Shown piece after piece: positions 20,424 through 29,213 of a stretch of 64,000 nt of DNA. The stretch spans positions 124,001-188,000 of the forward strand of contig NC_083674.1 of assembly GCF_030384665.1 (NCBI RefSeq), written 5' to 3'. This DNA is from Lodderomyces elongisporus (lineage: Eukaryota > Ascomycota > Pichiomycetes > Serinales > Debaryomycetaceae). Each line of letters opens with the position of its first letter. The first letter of the stretch is position 1. A program made the translations under genes and the position numbers. The notes beneath the pieces were generated by a model. It searched no databases, was not told the origin of the DNA, and worked only from the letters and a program-made list of their open reading frames with translations.

Positions 20424-22559
20424 CTATAAATCCATGTTTTCTACAATTTGTTTCAAATTACTCACGTACCGATTCTTGATCTTATCGCCATGTCCCGAAG
20501 CAACAGTCAACACCAACTCATTCAACTCAGCACTCCCCAAAATATCCACATGCTCAGCTGTCTTGGCTCCTCCTCGTAAATCAAATCTATCCGGCTCATG
20601 CTTAATCTCAACTACAGTAACATCAACATTCCCCGGATTATACCTCGATTTGCTACCCTTTTGCCACTCATGACACATAACATGCGTCAATAAAGAAACA
20701 GTACCATCACCATCACCCAAAGCAACTCCATCAGCAGACTCACTATCAATAACAGCATCCAACTTGACCGACTTTTTATCCGCTGGAACATACTTGTACG
20801 CACGCTCTGTAGGATTACCAACACCATAAAAACAATACAACTTGAGATTTGGCGCATTCGGTAAAGATGCCTCCAACGGATTAACCCACTTCAGCGGATC
20901 CTGATTATTAGCTGACAATTGCGACGCAGTCTTTGCAACACCATGACTATAATTCTCCTCTACCCTTTTGGAATACCAACCGGGCGCATCCTTCAAAAGC
21001 TTTTGTAAACTCTGCGCAATAGTAAACTCCTCAACTGTACCATCCTCTTGCTTATACTTCATAAACGACCCAAAACTACTGCCCGATTTGGAAGCACCTT
21101 CAGTTATAGCACCACTGGCACCATCAGTTATATTCGTCTCCAATGTGTTTACAGGATCATCAGGTGCATACGTCAAGTTACCCCAAATCACATCTCCACC
21201 CTTGGGGAACATACTGGCAACACCACCAAACGTCCTCAACATATCCACTCTCTCCCTCCTACTAAAAAATTGCTCTAACCCATAAACAGCCAAAGCATTC
21301 AACTGCACAGTATCCTTCATCTCCCCCGAAAGCAATGCAGGTATCGTTTTCGGTGTTCCCAACATAGACCCACTAATATCAATCACCGCCTCAATATACG
21401 TATTAACCCATTTGGAACCACCATTGCCAAAATGCTCTCCTTTGGCCTCAACCCATTTCAAAAAAAAGAAAATCACTTGCGACCCCATCGAATGGCCCAC
21501 CAACACAGACTTTTGTCCAGTCATCTTTTTGGTCATCTCAATCTGACTCTTTAATTTGCTAAAATATCCATCCCTCTTCTCCAAATCGATATATGTCAAC
21601 CGCCAATCGTATGCAGCACTAATCATATTATCGGGACTATACCCAATCACTGCCAAATTCTGCAAGATCTTGTTCCAGATCCAATAGCCCGCCAAGAAGA
21701 AATCTGCAGCTTCAAAACCCTGTGCGGCTCGCACTTTTATATCTGGCGGATCTAGTCCCGTTTCTTCATCCAACATGATGTTTTTTAACCAACATGCCTT
21801 ATCAAGAACCATAGTCCTCAACATGAAGAAAGATCCCCATAACCTCTTTCTAAAGTATCCAATCGATGGACAATCCCCCGTAGTCGTAGTACCCCACGAT
21901 TCCAACCCTGTTGAAATCACACCAGGAACCATAACAACATTGTACTTGGCAGTATAGTTCTGCAGCGCTTTAAGTCTCTGGCCAACGCTAAACGAATCGG
22001 CTGAACCATGCAATTTAGTTTCGGCGTCTGCATCCTGCAAAAAGGATTGAAGTCCATTGGGCAATATCTCCTTCCAATTCGTCCAGTCCTCAAACATATT
22101 ATTCAATTGATCAAAATTAACTAGATTATCGAGGTCGGCAGGAAAGGTTCCCTTGCTTGTGGTGAAAAATACAGTAATAACAAGACCTAATAATGCGCCT
22201 AGTATAAACATCACCCTACGCGATTCACGAATCTTTTTCAGTTTCTTGCTCTTTACATTGTTGTGGTTGTGTGTCGAATGACTCTCTTTGTTATATTTAT
22301 TATCTTGTTTTTCTTCTCCTTCTTTGTCTTCGTCACCTTTTTCTTTCTTTTCCTTTGTAGTTATTGAATGGGTTTTGCCATTGGATGTTTTTACATCGTC
22401 ATCGTTATCGCCATTGATATCGCCACTACTTTTGTTTTTGTTGTTGTTTTTGTTGTTGTTTTGATGGTGGTTGTTGTTGTTATCGGGCAACGCTGTAGTG
22501 GTGCTAGAGTCGTTCCTAGCTTTTGACTGACCCGAAGCTTTTCTCTTTTTCACTGTCAT
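20424..22559 (-). CDS. LRO1: LRO1, phospholipid:diacylglycerol acyltransferase
   Basis: Lro1 makes triacylglycerol by moving an acyl group from the sn-2 position of a phospholipid to diacylglycerol, in the ER membrane. Starting at the ATG at 22559 the protein has 711 residues; the frame stays open further upstream only from a TTG with a low-complexity hydrophobic leader, so I reject that extension. A Lys/Asn-rich cytosolic N-terminus is followed by one membrane segment (about 112-133, FILGALLGLVITVFF) and the LCAT-like lumenal domain. Visible landmarks are MVPGVISTGLESWG, the nucleophile elbow GHSMGSQ with Ser357, GDGDGTVS with the acid residue, and AEHVDILGSAEL with the catalytic His. Identification is firm. 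Confidence 0.96.
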   Translation of the reverse strand: MTVKKRKASGQSKARNDSSTTTALPDNNNNHHQNNNKNNNKNKSSGDINGDNDDDVKTSNGKTHSITTKEKKEKGDEDKEGEEKQDNKYNKESHSTHNHNNVKSKKLKKIRESRRVMFILGALLGLVITVFFTTSKGTFPADLDNLVNFDQLNNMFEDWTNWKEILPNGLQSFLQDADAETKLHGSADSFSVGQRLKALQNYTAKYNVVMVPGVISTGLESWGTTTTGDCPSIGYFRKRLWGSFFMLRTMVLDKACWLKNIMLDEETGLDPPDIKVRAAQGFEAADFFLAGYWIWNKILQNLAVIGYSPDNMISAAYDWRLTYIDLEKRDGYFSKLKSQIEMTKKMTGQKSVLVGHSMGSQVIFFFLKWVEAKGEHFGNGGSKWVNTYIEAVIDISGSMLGTPKTIPALLSGEMKDTVQLNALAVYGLEQFFSRRERVDMLRTFGGVASMFPKGGDVIWGNLTYAPDDPVNTLETNITDGASGAITEGASKSGSSFGSFMKYKQEDGTVEEFTIAQSLQKLLKDAPGWYSKRVEENYSHGVAKTASQLSANNQDPLKWVNPLEASLPNAPNLKLYCFYGVGNPTERAYKYVPADKKSVKLDAVIDSESADGVALGDGDGTVSLLTHVMCHEWQKGSKSRYNPGNVDVTVVEIKHEPDRFDLRGGAKTAEHVDILGSAELNELVLTVASGHGDKIKNRYVSNLKQIVENMDL

Positions 22560-23803
22560 AACAGGACAAACTAAGTTTTGGGTGGAAAAGTGTGGATGTA
22601 GGAGAAAAGTGTAAAGATGAATTAAAGGAAAAAGGATCGAGAAGAAGAGAAAAAGAGGAAGAAGAAGAAGAAAAAAAAACAATAAACAGATTATACGTTA
22701 TGGTTATCAATATTTTTATGTTTTCTTTTTCTTGGAAGTACTCGCCGGATAAAAGTTTCTAGAACACACAACAATAATTGAAAGAAGAAGAAGAAGAAGA
22801 AAAAGAAGAAGAGAATGAGAAGCAGACAAAGCACGACACCATAAACCCAATAAAGTAAAAAGTGAAAAAGAAAGAAAGCACCAAAACCAAAACCAAAATA
22901 GTACAAAGTACAAAGTTAATTGAAACTGAAATTGAAGCTGAAGCTGAAAACAAATGTTCTTAAGACACTATGAATACAATTATCTATATTTCTTTCAAAA
23001 AATCTATTCTGTACCAAGATTTAGCAAAAAAACGAAAAATATAGAAGGCTAACATACCTCACAATGGTTTAGTTGATCAAGTTTGTGTTGATGTAATTAG
23101 TATGGCCCTATCTGTTTTGTTCTGTTTTGTTTTTGGTATTTGTTCTAACTTGGAAAAGATTTAACTCATCATATGCAAATATTAACTCTTCATTTTTTTC
23201 TAGAACACTTTACACTGTGGAAAACAAGGAAGAAGAAAAAAAATAAAAATTAAAAATAAAAATAAAAATAAAAATAAAAAAGGAAAATCCGCTCCTCTCT
23301 TTATTTTGTCACAAGCTATCACCATCAACTACAGAAATTTGATTGACAACAGAAACCAAACATCTTGGTAAATGGTTCAATCCTCTTAATGAATGAATGA
23401 AAGTTGGAATAGACGCTTTATTATCAAAGCAGGCATTTATTAACCAAATGAAAGTGTAAAGTGTTTGTAATTTAAGGTCAACAAAACATCTTCCTTCTTT
23501 TTAAATCAAAATTTGTAGAGAAATTGATGCAAAATTAAATGCAAATGAAAAAAAAGAAAAGAAATTGCAAAGGTTGAGTTTTGGTTTCCCATCGTTTATA
23601 GCTAAGAGTTTGTGAGTGTTAGCATAAGTTACTGTATAAGAGTTAAAGCTCACTTTGATACATACATATATTTATATAAATATGTACATCATAAAATTGA
23701 AAAGACTATAGCTCCAAATAAAAGCATCAACCTAAAAGAGTACATATCTAGCTATTGTACTTACTTGACTGTATAAACATAGCGTTACATCATTCAACAA
23801 TTC
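22560..23803. other. Region between LRO1 and tRNA-Ala
   Basis: About 1.2 kb upstream of LRO1. It contains a GAA-rich tract (22650-22675 and 22790-22815), an AAAAAT repeat (23240-23280) and otherwise AT-rich DNA. I see no gene and no clear long terminal repeat next to the tRNA. Confidence 0.5.
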
Positions 23804-23876
23804 GGGCGTGTAGCTCAGTTGGCAGAGCGTTTCCTTAGCATGGAAAAGGTCTTGAGTTCGATTCTTAACTCGTCCA
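23804..23876 (+). tRNA. tRNA-Ala (anticodon AGC)
   Basis: A 73-nt sequence folds as a cloverleaf. The acceptor stem pairs GGGCGTG with CTCGTCC, including the G3:U70 pair that specifies alanine and the U-U mismatch also present in S. cerevisiae tRNA-Ala(AGC). The anticodon stem is TTTCC/GGAAA with loop TTAGCAT, anticodon at 23837-23839. The T loop is TTCGATT and the discriminator base is A. A-box (TAGCTCAGTTGG, 23811-23822) and B-box elements are intact. There is no intron. Confidence 0.97.
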
Positions 23877-23879
23877 GAA

Positions 23880-23892
23880 TTTTATTTTTTTT
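23880..23892 (+). terminator. RNA polymerase III terminator of tRNA-Ala
   Basis: A T4 run (23880-23883) and a T8 run (23885-23892) follow the tRNA 3' end by four bases, as expected for polymerase III termination. Confidence 0.85.
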
Positions 23893-24287
23893 CGTGCCAC
23901 CTGATTCCACCATCAGGTGCTCGCAATAATTTTTTTTCGCCCCCCCTCCTTTTATTTTTTCATTATGGCTCGTACTTGAACATGTGCCCACAATTCATAT
24001 TGATTTGTTTTCTCGTCCTAAGATTATATCTCCGCGCATCGCATACTCTGTTTATTTCTTTTTTTTTCTTTTTCTTTTTTTTTTTTTTCTGCATTTTTTT
24101 TTGAATTATATTTAACGGACCATCTACTTCTGGGAAAATATATACACATCGATCCATCAACTTTTGTTTTTGTTTTTGTTTTTGTTTTTGCTTTTGCTGT
24201 TGTTGTTGAAATCTTTTTTTTTTCTTCTTCTTCATTCTTTTCACCACTTTAGTTTCTTAGTATCTTTATAATATCCATACTATCATC
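23893..24287. other. Region between tRNA-Ala and HMT1
   Basis: About 0.4 kb upstream of HMT1. It starts with a perfect 8-bp hairpin (23898-23905 with 23912-23919, 6-nt loop) and contains T-rich and TTTTTG repeats (about 24163-24190). It presumably carries the HMT1 promoter. Confidence 0.5.
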
Positions 24288-25307
24288 ATGTCAGAATCAG
24301 CTACAGACAAGACCCAGCTCAATGCTTATGAGCAGCATTACTTTTCCTCATACGATCATTTCGGTATCCATGAAGAAATGTTGAAGGATACTTCGCGAAC
24401 ACTCAGTTACAGAAACGCCATGTATCGTAACAAAGATGCTTTTAAAGGAAAAGTTGTATTGGATGTCGGATGTGGTACAGGTATTCTTTCCATGTTTGCT
24501 GTGAAAGCTGGAGCAAAACACGTTTATGCAGTGGACATGTCGTCAATTATTGGAAGAGCAAAAGAAATTGTGGAATTGAATGGTTTTAGTGACAAGATCA
24601 CTTTGTTGCAAGGAAAGTTGGAAGACATCAAATTGCCAGTGGATTCCGTCGATATAATCATTTCAGAATGGATGGGATATTTCTTGCTCTACGAGTCAAT
24701 GTTGGACACTGTGTTGTATGCTAGAGACAGGTATCTTGTTCCAGGTGGATTAATCTTACCCGACAAATGCCAGATGTATATCGCTGGTATCGAAGATGGA
24801 CAATACAAGGAGGAAAAAATACACTATTGGGAAGACGTTTACGGATTCGACTATTCGCCGTTTATCAAAACTGCAATGGAAGAGCCATTGGTCGATACTG
24901 TGAACAACCAAGCATTGGTCACAAAGAGTTTTAAATTTTTCGAATTTGACATCAACACAGTGAAAAAAGAGGAGTTGTCCTTTTCAAAAACCTTTGAATT
25001 GGAAGCTTTGGCTAATGAACAGTGCCATGCATATATTGTTTACTGGGATGCCATTTTCCCCGGAAAGGAAAAAGTCATTTTGCCAACTGGACCTATGAAT
25101 CAATACACTCACTGGAAACAAACTGTATTCTATATGGACCAAGTATTGGATTTGAAAACTGGCGACAAAATTAAAGGTTCAATCACTGCAAAGCCAAGTA
25201 CCGTTAACCCTAGAGAATATGACATTGACCTTGAGTGGGACTTGAAGACCGCAGAAAACGACGCTAGCAGGGAACAAAAAGGGCAATACAAGTACTTTCT
25301 TCGTTAA
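24288..25307 (+). CDS. HMT1: HMT1, protein arginine N-methyltransferase 1 type
   Basis: Hmt1 asymmetrically dimethylates arginines in RGG-type RNA-binding proteins using S-adenosylmethionine, mainly in the nucleus. The 339-residue protein has the class I SAM-binding motif VVLDVGCGTGILS (about 56-68), Asp83 ending the second strand, the double-E loop (Glu127 in SEWMGY and Glu136 in LLYESML), and the THW loop (QYTHWKQTVFY, about 270) before the beta-barrel. The length matches the family (S. cerevisiae 348). The ATG at 24288 is the clear start. No CTG codon was noticed in this conserved gene. Identification is firm. Confidence 0.97.
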   Translation: MSESATDKTQLNAYEQHYFSSYDHFGIHEEMLKDTSRTLSYRNAMYRNKDAFKGKVVLDVGCGTGILSMFAVKAGAKHVYAVDMSSIIGRAKEIVELNGFSDKITLLQGKLEDIKLPVDSVDIIISEWMGYFLLYESMLDTVLYARDRYLVPGGLILPDKCQMYIAGIEDGQYKEEKIHYWEDVYGFDYSPFIKTAMEEPLVDTVNNQALVTKSFKFFEFDINTVKKEELSFSKTFELEALANEQCHAYIVYWDAIFPGKEKVILPTGPMNQYTHWKQTVFYMDQVLDLKTGDKIKGSITAKPSTVNPREYDIDLEWDLKTAENDASREQKGQYKYFLR

Positions 25308-25770
25308 AACATTTTTTTTTCAAATATAAGTAGAGTTAGACCTGGAAATTGAAGTAAAGTTCAGTAAATTTAAAATTCAACAAAACAAAAGAAGAAGAGT
25401 CAATCTTCATTTTTCTTTTTCTTCTTTTCCTTTTTCTTTTCCTTTTTTCATATTCTTCTTGTTGTTATACAGCCCCCAAACACCCATTAAGTTCGCACAA
25501 GAGCTTGAGCGCGTTTGCGAGTCAGCACGCCCAGCACACACACACGAGAATACTACTTTTTTTTGATTATTTATTTTTTTATTTTATTTTATTTTATTTA
25601 ATATTTTTGCTATCATCTTCATGACATTAACATATTACTCTCGTATCTCTTATGAATTTTCTGATGGCAATCATTGCTCAATATCCTCTTCATTCACACC
25701 GCCCTCCCACTATAAAATATATTCCACCTACTCTTTTGTACTTTTTCTTCTCCCCTCTTCAATTAGGTTC
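25308..25770. other. HMT1 - MsrB intergenic region
   Basis: About 0.46 kb holding the HMT1 3' end and the promoter of the MsrB gene. A GC-richer patch (about 25500-25550) stands out; it includes GAGTCA at 25519-25524, which reads TGACTC on the other strand. Confidence 0.5.
25711..25717 (+). promoter_or_regulatory. TATA box of the MsrB gene
   Basis: TATAAAA lies 60 bp before the first likely ATG (25771) and 150 bp before the second (25861). Yeast start sites usually fall 40-120 bp past a TATA box, so transcripts beginning on either side of the first ATG are plausible. Confidence 0.5.
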
Positions 25771-26265
25771 ATGATCAGACCTTTTTTCAATCTTCACCAA
25801 CCTCGTTTTACCCAAATTGCCAAAACTTCAAGGTCTTTTTTCACTACATATACCAGAGCCATGTCAAAGAAAAGTGATAGCGAATGGAGAGCCATACTCT
25901 CACCAGAACAATTCAAAGTGCTACGTGAAAAGGGTACCGAGGCACCATACGTTGGCAAGTATACAAACACTCCAGCCTCAGAAAAAGGTGTTTACGAATG
26001 TGCTGCATGTCTGCTGCCATTGTACAAGGCCAACACCAAATTTCATTCCAATTGTGGTTGGCCTGCTTTTTACGAAGCCATCCCCGATGCTTTAAGAGTT
26101 ATTCGTGATACCAGTCATGGAATGGTTAGAGAAGAAATCGTTTGCAATAACTGTGATTCCCACTTGGGCCACATCTTCAAAGGTGAAGGATACAAGACAC
26201 CAACAGATGAGAGACATTGTGTAAACAGCATCTCATTAAAATTGAACCCTGATGAAACTATATAG
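25771..26265 (+). CDS. MXR2: Methionine-R-sulfoxide reductase (MsrB)
   Basis: MsrB reduces the R-epimer of methionine sulfoxide in oxidised proteins. From the ATG at 25771 the protein has 164 residues and begins with an Arg/Ser/Phe-rich, acid-free leader (MIRPFFNLHQ and SRSFFTTYTRA) that looks like a mitochondrial presequence. A second ATG at 25861 (MSKKSDSE) would give a 134-residue enzyme without it. Zinc cysteines are Cys77, Cys80, Cys125 and Cys128; the catalytic Cys150 lies in RHCVNS; the GWPAF motif is intact. Codons 81-82 are CTG CTG at a surface position where relatives have polar residues, fitting serine decoding. It converges on TSC13. The upstream in-frame ATG at 25621 lies before the TATA box and is rejected. 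Confidence 0.92.
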   Translation: MIRPFFNLHQPRFTQIAKTSRSFFTTYTRAMSKKSDSEWRAILSPEQFKVLREKGTEAPYVGKYTNTPASEKGVYECAACLLPLYKANTKFHSNCGWPAFYEAIPDALRVIRDTSHGMVREEIVCNNCDSHLGHIFKGEGYKTPTDERHCVNSISLKLNPDETI

Positions 26266-26516
26266 CAATAACACGACTAATCACGATGTACTGAATTTAT
26301 TCATTTTTTGTAAAAAAAAAAAATTGTATTTATTTATTTTTCATTTTGCAAATTCAATTCTATATCCAATTCCATTTTTACTATTATCCACTTTTCGGAT
26401 ATAAAAAGGTCCATTTCACAACCACAGACTGTCTTGCCTTCAATCATTTGTACTTTGAAGCCTGCAAACACCAATCTCTCTGCGTGTTCCAGCACTTTTT
26501 TACTTTTCATTTGACT

Positions 26517-27467
26517 TTAAATGACAAAGGGCACAAATATTTTTCTCTTCAACTTTTTGTAGTCATCGCCAAAAGTCTTTAAATATCTCCTGTGCTTCTT
26601 CACAGCCCAGAGCCACATTTGACCAGTACTAACGAAAAAAAAGATCCAGGCAGACCAGTTTCCTACAAGCAAAGCATAGGCCAACCAAGATAATGATTCA
26701 AAAAAGTAGTTAGGACACGAGACCCAATTGAATCCATATCCATAAGGAATAACGTATTTCTTTGCATCTTCGTTTCTCAATCTGCTCAAGATAAGGTGGG
26801 TCTTTAAGTTTGATAATTCCGCAAAAGCCCACAAAGCCACAAGCGCGTAATTGGCCCAAGTTGGCAACTCGTTGACGTGGAAAATGAATCCCAAAAGGCC
26901 ACTATAACGTGTGGTTGGTGCATACACAAAGTATGCCAAATTGAAACCCGATAAGATCCAGTAGTGGGTTGAGTTTTTGAAAATGTTAAACAATGGCATT
27001 GTGGCATTGGAAAATTTGTGAACATACAAGGTCTCATATTCACGTTTGGCAAAATGCAACAAGACAATTGCATAAGCCAAGACTTGAGCCTGTGTATGCT
27101 TGAATGGCACGGCAACATTGTACAAGGATTGAACAAAAAAGAATAGTGGATGGAAGATGAATGGTCCAAAGTATTCAACTAAAAACACGGTTCTCCATGA
27201 AATTTGAGGACCCAAGTCCTTCACGTACAATTGAATTTTCTCGTTGCCCTTGGGAATACCATTCTGAGCAAAGGTTTGATGAGCAACAAGCGGAATCTGT
27301 TTACCGTTTGTCTCATCAAGTCTCGTGAGTCTTAATCTATGCTTGGACATTTTGTTGTCTTGACTAAGCTCCTCAATGAGTTCATCCACAAGCGAGTCTG
27401 TGGTCAATTCATTGGACGAGTATGATTTTATCGATCTTGATCGAGATTTGACCTCAATTGATGTCAT
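26517..27467 (-). CDS. TSC13: TSC13, very-long-chain trans-2-enoyl-CoA reductase
   Basis: Tsc13 does the last step of the ER fatty-acid elongation cycle, reducing trans-2-enoyl-CoA for very-long-chain fatty acids and sphingolipids. The 316-residue protein is close to the usual length (S. cerevisiae 310). It has a hydrophilic N-terminal part, several membrane segments from about residue 90, and a C-terminal steroid-5-alpha-reductase-type domain with GYGFNWVSCPNYFFES and a basic C-terminal tail. The NVAVPFKHTQ block and FAKREYETLYVHKFS are typical of the family. The ATG at 27467 is used. It shares its upstream region with MBF1. Confidence 0.96.
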   Translation of the reverse strand: MTSIEVKSRSRSIKSYSSNELTTDSLVDELIEELSQDNKMSKHRLRLTRLDETNGKQIPLVAHQTFAQNGIPKGNEKIQLYVKDLGPQISWRTVFLVEYFGPFIFHPLFFFVQSLYNVAVPFKHTQAQVLAYAIVLLHFAKREYETLYVHKFSNATMPLFNIFKNSTHYWILSGFNLAYFVYAPTTRYSGLLGFIFHVNELPTWANYALVALWAFAELSNLKTHLILSRLRNEDAKKYVIPYGYGFNWVSCPNYFFESLSWLAYALLVGNWSAWIFFFVSTGQMWLWAVKKHRRYLKTFGDDYKKLKRKIFVPFVI

Positions 27468-27505
27468 GTTGGAACCACTGTAGATTTATATATATATGTA
27501 TGTAT

Positions 27506-27537
27506 GTGAGTGAGTGAGTGAGTGAGTGAGTGAGTGA
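27506..27537. repeat. (GTGA)8 microsatellite
   Basis: Eight tandem GTGA units lie about 40 bp upstream of the TSC13 ATG, so probably in its 5' leader or core promoter. Copy-number variation between strains would be likely. Confidence 0.9.
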
Positions 27538-28307
27538 GTGTGTGTCGGTGGTGTTAGTAGATGAAGTATTCGCGGTAGTTATATTTGTGTTGACCTAAAA
27601 TGTTTGCAAAGAGTGCTCAAGAGATATAAGGGACATTCGGAGGTTATCGAGTGTAAATTGTATTTTTGCAAGAGAGTAAAAGAGCAAAAGAAAAAGAGCA
27701 AAAGCAAGAGTAAGAGAAATAACGCTACCAAGTTACAGTGAACGTGGTTTTATTCTCACTCTATATTCTTCATTTTATTTGGTAGTGTTAAAAACTAAGA
27801 ATCATAGTCATAATCATTCACAAATTGAGTGTCAATAAAAATGGTTAACAAAAAAAACCCTGAGCACCAAACTAAACAGGATTAAAGTACAAGTACATCT
27901 ACATATATATTTGTTCCACTCCAGTTATGCAAAAAAACCCCAACCCTTAATAGAAAAAAAAATGGAAAAGAAAAAGCAAAACAAGTGCGGGTTTATTTCT
28001 CATTTAGCAAGTAACTTTTAGTACCAACATTATCTAGACATCATTGACAGTATTTGGGTCGTGTGCGGTTTTCTTTGTGGAGTGTGGCGACTTTACTTAC
28101 TCTCTGTTGTATGAAATTTTTGGTTTTTTTTTTTAATTTTTTTTTTTCGAACTCATTCTCATTCTCATTCTCATACTCAGTCTCTGTCTCTGTCGATTTG
28201 CCTCTTTTTTGCTTTCCCAACCTCTACTCAAAATTTTTGAGTCAAAAGTTGCCAAAAAATCGTGATCACTCGATTTAGACCAAACTCAAGTTTTACGCAA
28301 ATATTAT

Positions 28308-28315
28308 TATAAATA
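28308..28315 (+). promoter_or_regulatory. TATA-like element of MBF1
   Basis: TATAAATA lies about 135 bp upstream of the MBF1 ATG, a suitable distance for a yeast TATA box. Confidence 0.4.
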
Positions 28316-28449
28316 TACACTTGTGATATATATATATATATATTTCTTCTTCTTTACGCTTTTTTTTTGTTTGGTTCAACACATATACATCTAACAAATA
28401 CTAAAGCGTACCCTCCAACGAATTAAAGAAACACAGAATAAACAAAATC

Positions 28450-28914
28450 ATGTCAGGTTCAAACTCAGATTGGGATTCAGTTACCATTATTGGTCAAAAA
28501 GCTAGAATTGGTGGTGGTGGTCCAAGAGAACATGTTGCCAAGACTCAATCTCAATTAAACGCAGCAAGAAGACAAGGTCTTGTTGTTGGAACAGAGAAGA
28601 AGTACGGTTCATCAAATGTAAAGTCAAACCCAGAAGGTCAAAGATTGACCAAACTAGATGCTACAGATGACGTTGTGGCAGTGAAGAAGGTTGACGTGAA
28701 TGTTGGTAAAGCCATTTCGAAAGCTAGACAGGAGAAGAAGTTCACACAAAAGGATTTGGCTACGAAAGTCAATGAGAAGCCAAATGTTATAAACGATTAT
28801 GAAGCAGGCAGAGCTATCCCTAATCAACAAGTTTTGGGTAAACTAGAACGAGCTTTGGGAGTTAAATTGAGAGGAAAGAATATTGGAGAGCCTTTGTTTG
28901 CAAAGAAATCATAA
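28450..28914 (+). CDS. MBF1: MBF1, multiprotein bridging factor 1
   Basis: Mbf1 bridges transcription activators such as Gcn4 to TBP and also binds collided ribosomes to guard reading frame. The 154-residue protein (S. cerevisiae 151) has the N-terminal MBF1 domain ([10 protein letters not shown], then [15 protein letters not shown]) and a C-terminal Cro/C1-type helix-turn-helix (about residues 90-145: [23 protein letters not shown] up to RALGVKLRG). The gene is intronless here. The start ATG is preceded by an A-rich leader, as in highly expressed yeast genes. Confidence 0.97.
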   Translation: MSGSNSDWDSVTIIGQKARIGGGGPREHVAKTQSQLNAARRQGLVVGTEKKYGSSNVKSNPEGQRLTKLDATDDVVAVKKVDVNVGKAISKARQEKKFTQKDLATKVNEKPNVINDYEAGRAIPNQQVLGKLERALGVKLRGKNIGEPLFAKKS

Positions 28915-29213
28915 ATAACGCAAAAAAGAGTGAATAAACAATTAGTATAATGGATAATTATTTCCACTTTGTACAGTGATCCTCTTGTACTTTTTAATTT
29001 TCGTTTTCGTATTCGTTTTCTTTCTTTTCTTTTTCTAATTACTTTTCAGTTGCATTTTATTCAACGATTAAAATCCAGCGTTTATTCATTCATTCATCCT
29101 ATTCTAGTCTATATTTGTCTTTCTCTTCTTTTCGATTGTCAAAACGTCATTTTGTCCTAATTAAATCTCCCTCACAGCTGTCTTTAATGCTTTAGAATGA
29201 TATTGATACTAAA

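Larger units (their letters stand above)
27468..28449. other. Divergent promoter region of TSC13 and MBF1
   Basis: About 1 kb between two divergent genes. It includes the GTGA array near TSC13, TATATATA runs near 27905 and 28330, and T-rich tracts near 28120-28145. No gene was seen. Confidence 0.5.

Noticed and set aside
22560..22682. N-terminal extension of LRO1
   Set aside because: It begins with TTG and encodes a low-complexity hydrophobic string from a GAA/TTC-type repeat; the ATG at 22559 fits the family.
22900..24000. Possible retrotransposon or solo LTR beside tRNA-Ala
   Set aside because: No TG...CA-bounded repeat, primer-binding site or target duplication was seen.
25519..25524. 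Gcn4-like TGACTC site upstream of MsrB
   Set aside because: A single 6-bp match is too weak to call a regulatory site.
25621..25770. Longer N-terminus of MsrB from ATG 25621
   Set aside because: It would place the start upstream of the TATA box and adds residues without family similarity.
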